Shown: piece after piece, positions 61,676 to 64,000 of the stretch
Layout of the letters: every line of letters begins with the position of its first letter
Position numbering within the stretch: the first letter of the stretch is position 1
Assembly: GCA_050740695.1 (NCBI GenBank)
Contig: JBOIDR010000004.1
Coordinates: 1-64,000, forward strand
Direction of reading: 5' to 3'
DNA: 64,000 bases
DNA from: JACCXJ01 sp050740695
Lineage (GTDB): Bacteria; Pseudomonadota; Gammaproteobacteria; JACCXJ01
Program-made: the position numbers and the translations under genes
Notes under the pieces: model-generated
Told to the model about the DNA's origin: nothing
Database searches by the model: none
The model's input: the letters and a program-made list of their open reading frames with translations, nothing else

Positions 61676-62441
61676 TTGGATTGAGGGAGATCGCGAGGCG
61701 CTCTTGGAAGCCTTGGCCGCGACGCGCGGGATCGTGGCGCTGGTCGGGGCGGGGGGTAAGAAGACCACCCTCTACCGGCTGGCGCGGGCCCACCTAGGTC
61801 GTATCGGTATCACCGCGACCGTGGCCATCCCGCCGTTCCCCGAAGACCTCGATGCGCATGTGATCGTCGCCGGGACCAGCGCGCTCCCGGCGCTCGTCGC
61901 AGAGGCGCGAGAGCACCGCATCGTGGCCTTCGCCCGCCCCTCGGACAAACCGGACCGGCTAGCGGGCCTCCCACCCGAGCAGGTGACGAGGATCCATGAA
62001 AGCGCCGGTTTCGATGTCACACTGATCAAGGCCGACGGGGCAAGATCGCGATGGATCAAGGCCCCCGATCCGGACGAGCCCCAGCTCCCCGAGGCGGTCG
62101 ATACCGTGATCCCGGTGGTCTCGGCGCGCGCCATCGGCGAGCGCCTGCGCGAGGACATCGCGCATCGCGTCGATCGCATCGCCGCCATCACCGGTGCTCA
62201 ACCCGGCGACATCATCACGCCGGACCTCGTGGCGCGCTTGCTCGCCGATGAGCAAGGGGCGCTCAAAGGGGCCGGGAAGGCGACGATGGTTCCCCTCATC
62301 AACATGGTGGACAATGACGAGATCGCGGTGGTCGCGCGCCAGGCGGCACGCTGGGCGCTGGCCCTGACCCGCCGTTTCCACCGCGTGATCCTGGCCTCCA
62401 TGAAAGCCGAGTCACCGCTCGTCGAGATCGTGGAGCGCTGA
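61662..62441 (+). CDS. yqeC: YqeC, accessory protein for selenium-dependent molybdenum hydroxylases
   Basis: YqeC proteins are ATPases encoded with selenium-dependent molybdenum hydroxylases and their maturation genes. The P-loop is VALVGAGGKKTTLYRLA (GAGGKKTT at 29-36). The later motif LIKADGARSRWIKAPDPDEP, with KADGAR, is diagnostic. The length of 259 residues is normal. It starts with a GTG within the end of the propeller gene, and a second GTG two codons on is an alternative. No hydroxylase, selD or mobA-like gene is in this window, so its partners must lie elsewhere. It adds a third molybdenum-linked function to the region. Confidence 0.85.
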   Translation: MSVSDWIEGDREALLEALAATRGIVALVGAGGKKTTLYRLARAHLGRIGITATVAIPPFPEDLDAHVIVAGTSALPALVAEAREHRIVAFARPSDKPDRLAGLPPEQVTRIHESAGFDVTLIKADGARSRWIKAPDPDEPQLPEAVDTVIPVVSARAIGERLREDIAHRVDRIAAITGAQPGDIITPDLVARLLADEQGALKGAGKATMVPLINMVDNDEIAVVARQAARWALALTRRFHRVILASMKAESPLVEIVER

Positions 62442-62481
62442 ATCGATCCCGCCAAGTAGTCGATCCCCGGCGACGCCCGCT

Positions 62482-63552
62482 TCACGGGAGCGCCGCCGGC
62501 ACCCCATCCACGCTGGTGGTAGTGGCCGCGGGGTTGTTCGCGGGGTTGACATCGCGGTCGGCGCCGACCACGGCGCTGTTGGTGAGTGATTGGACCGCCT
62601 GCCTCCAGCCGAGATCGCGCAGAAGCGGCAGCTCGAGGTCCGGGACATGGTCCGGGCCGGTATAGAACGGCTCCAGCAACTGGTTCGGGAAGAGCGAGGT
62701 GCTGAAGTGCGACACCGAGGACCCGGGCTCCGGGGGCCTCGGCGCGTACATCTGGACTCGCCCACGTGGATCCACTCCATCGCCGAGGAGCGTGCTTGCG
62801 GCGACCACTCGCCGGCCGGTCCACCTGAGGGCCTGGACGCTGCGGCTCGCGCGCACGCGCTCCCGGTCCGTCATCTGCGGGTAGCGCCGCCTAGTCCTGG
62901 AGTTTAGCAGCCGCCGCATGTAGATATCGTTCAGGCCCATGAATTTCTCGCCGGTCGCGAGATCGACCAGCGACAGGAAACCCAGGCCGTGCCCGATCTC
63001 GTGCAGGACCACGGTCACGAAGTCGATCTTGGTTCCGGGCGGCAGGCCGTCGAGCCCGTAGTACCAGATATCGGGAAAGGCGCAGGTCGTGCCCACGGCG
63101 CTGTTGAATCTCGCGCGGATATCGCTCTGCCCCGGCGCGAGGTCCCACCCGGCAAGGGCATTCGCTAAGGCCTGAACATACCAGGTCTTCGCGACGCGTG
63201 CCCCGCGGAAGTCGCGGTGCACGGTGGTCGGCCCGGCAGACCCCAAGACCGCGCTCGATGCGTTACAGCCCAGAGGATCGAAACGCGCGTCGATCCGGAT
63301 CCGCACGGGGCTCTGGATGCGTTCGGCCCAGATGGCGGCGGCGGCACGAAAGGCGATGAGGCGCTGCCGCCCGAGCGTCGTCCCCGGGTTAAGGCCGTTG
63401 GCAGAATCCACGTCCGGCGCGCGCCGGTCCCTGAACCCCTCCCGGCGCCCGTCGCGATTGACGATCCTGATGTCGGCCGCCGCCTGGGCGGGGCCGATGA
63501 TGGCGGTGCTGAAAAGGATTAGGAGCCAGAGGAGCCGCGCGGTACGCCCCAT
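62482..63552 (-). CDS. Secreted zinc metalloprotease (metzincin-like)
   Basis: A signal peptide (RLLWLLILFSTAIIGPAQAA) is followed by a mature protein with HEIGHGLGF at about 184-192, the zinc site of metzincin-like peptidases, where two His and the catalytic Glu are visible. The sequence WYYGLDGLPPGTKIDFVTVV before it and YAPRPPEPGSSVSHFSTSLF after it are typical of bacterial proteins with a C-terminal PA-less protease domain. The Met turn is not certain. An ATG at 63552 is preferred because it places the signal peptide at the N-terminus. It lies 55 bp downstream of a small lipoprotein on the same strand. Confidence 0.8.
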   Translation of the reverse strand: MGRTARLLWLLILFSTAIIGPAQAAADIRIVNRDGRREGFRDRRAPDVDSANGLNPGTTLGRQRLIAFRAAAAIWAERIQSPVRIRIDARFDPLGCNASSAVLGSAGPTTVHRDFRGARVAKTWYVQALANALAGWDLAPGQSDIRARFNSAVGTTCAFPDIWYYGLDGLPPGTKIDFVTVVLHEIGHGLGFLSLVDLATGEKFMGLNDIYMRRLLNSRTRRRYPQMTDRERVRASRSVQALRWTGRRVVAASTLLGDGVDPRGRVQMYAPRPPEPGSSVSHFSTSLFPNQLLEPFYTGPDHVPDLELPLLRDLGWRQAVQSLTNSAVVGADRDVNPANNPAATTTSVDGVPAALP

Positions 63553-63606
63553 GACTCGGCTTCCCCGTCCCATACCAGTTTTGGTAGGCGCGGCCCGAGT
63601 CCGGCT

Positions 63607-63984
63607 TCAAGGCGCCGTTCGAGGAGCCGCCGGCGCGTCACGGTGTCGGATCGATGGGCGTCCGTCCGGCGTGACGGTTGCCTCCAGGGGCACTTGAAAC
63701 CGCCCCTCCAGATCGACGCTGACGCCACCGCCCGGCTCGGGTGACACGATCTCGTGGAGCCCGCGCGCGGAGGTCGCGTGCGTGTCATCGAGCTCCAGAG
63801 CCGGCGCCATCTCGTGGGGACGCTCCAAGGTCTCGCCGGTCACGGGATCGACATAGGCCTTGAAACCTGCCGAGATCTTGGGGGCCTGTGGTGCGGATCC
63901 TGGCCGGTCCTCCCCGCACCCGCCGGCGGCCGTGAGGACCGACAGGACGGAGCAGATAAGTAGGGTCCTGGTCATGCGTTTCAC
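63607..63984 (-). CDS. Small lipoprotein of unknown function
   Basis: The N-terminus TRTLLICSVLSVLTAAGGC is a lipoprotein signal with the lipobox AGGC. The mature part of about 100 residues contains ISAGFKAYVDPVTGETLERP, a motif that reads like a short domain often seen in secreted bacterial proteins, then a glycine-rich PEPGGGVSVDLEG. It ends with Pro and Ala. No catalytic residues are visible. It precedes the metalloprotease gene on the same strand and is probably cotranscribed with it. The start may be the internal ATG at residue 4. Confidence 0.7.
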   Translation of the reverse strand: MKRMTRTLLICSVLSVLTAAGGCGEDRPGSAPQAPKISAGFKAYVDPVTGETLERPHEMAPALELDDTHATSARGLHEIVSPEPGGGVSVDLEGRFQVPLEATVTPDGRPSIRHRDAPAAPRTAP

Positions 63985-64000
63985 GGAACTTCGGGAAACG

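Overview
The window is a GC-rich chromosomal segment of a gammaproteobacterium. Supporting evidence is the sdhCDAB operon with sdhE, the ypjD/ffh neighbourhood, the PrkA-YeaH-SpoVR trio, frequent GTG starts and Azotobacter-like molybdenum storage genes. Respiratory and c-type cytochrome genes suggest an aerobe. One run of 100 N lies inside a tandem repeat, so this is a draft assembly. Genus cannot be fixed from the sequence. No tRNA, rRNA or CRISPR array was found.

Layout. 0-1 kb: edge of a transposase gene and a frameshifted ParE-type toxin-antitoxin pair. 0.9-5.3 kb (minus strand): sdhE, sdhB, sdhA, sdhD, sdhC and an SDHAF4-like assembly factor (DUF1674), so complex II and two of its assembly factors are encoded together. 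5.4-9.6 kb: a 26-copy TGATCA repeat, glycerate kinase, an alpha/beta hydrolase, a CHRD protein between two copies of an 80-bp direct repeat, and a NUDIX hydrolase. 9.6-21 kb: a molybdenum region, with modABC and modE behind a probable ModE operator, then a cupredoxin, a large multicopper oxidase, an ABC half-transporter, a methyltransferase, the two subunits of a molybdenum storage protein, and a decayed Mop-like fragment.

21-29 kb: a membrane protein, two di-heme peroxidases (one in a run with a Tat-exported phosphoesterase and a monoheme cytochrome), an MBL-fold hydrolase and a CPBP-like membrane protein. 30-35.5 kb: an Atg22/UMF1-like transporter overlapping PolX, gene remnants, a HicBA toxin-antitoxin pair and an IS200/IS605-derived element. 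35.5-43 kb: an HTTM-DCC fusion, K+-independent H+-pyrophosphatase, ypjD and ffh, the last two separated by a 14-bp tandem repeat that holds the assembly gap. 43-46.3 kb: a cytochrome P450 behind a lower-GC, cysteine-rich class II terpene-cyclase-like gene.

46.5-54.4 kb: a signalling block of TonB-dependent receptor, YfiR-like protein, sensor kinase, receiver proteins and a REC-GGDEF-EAL protein. It was reshaped by a tandem duplication of about 1.14 kb that made a REC-truncated GGDEF-REC chimera. A third receiver copy is broken and runs into the TonB receptor reading frame. 54.4-64 kb: a class V aminotransferase-fold enzyme, PrkA-YeaH-SpoVR, an Asp-box repeat protein overlapping YqeC (a molybdenum hydroxylase accessory protein), a secreted zinc metalloprotease and a small lipoprotein.

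GC-rich palindromic repeats of one family recur at 19.1, 25.9, 26.8, 35.3 and 37.5-37.9 kb. The most distinctive features are the molybdenum uptake and storage region, the recombined receiver/GGDEF array, the DxDDT cyclase beside a P450, and two long tandem repeats next to housekeeping genes.
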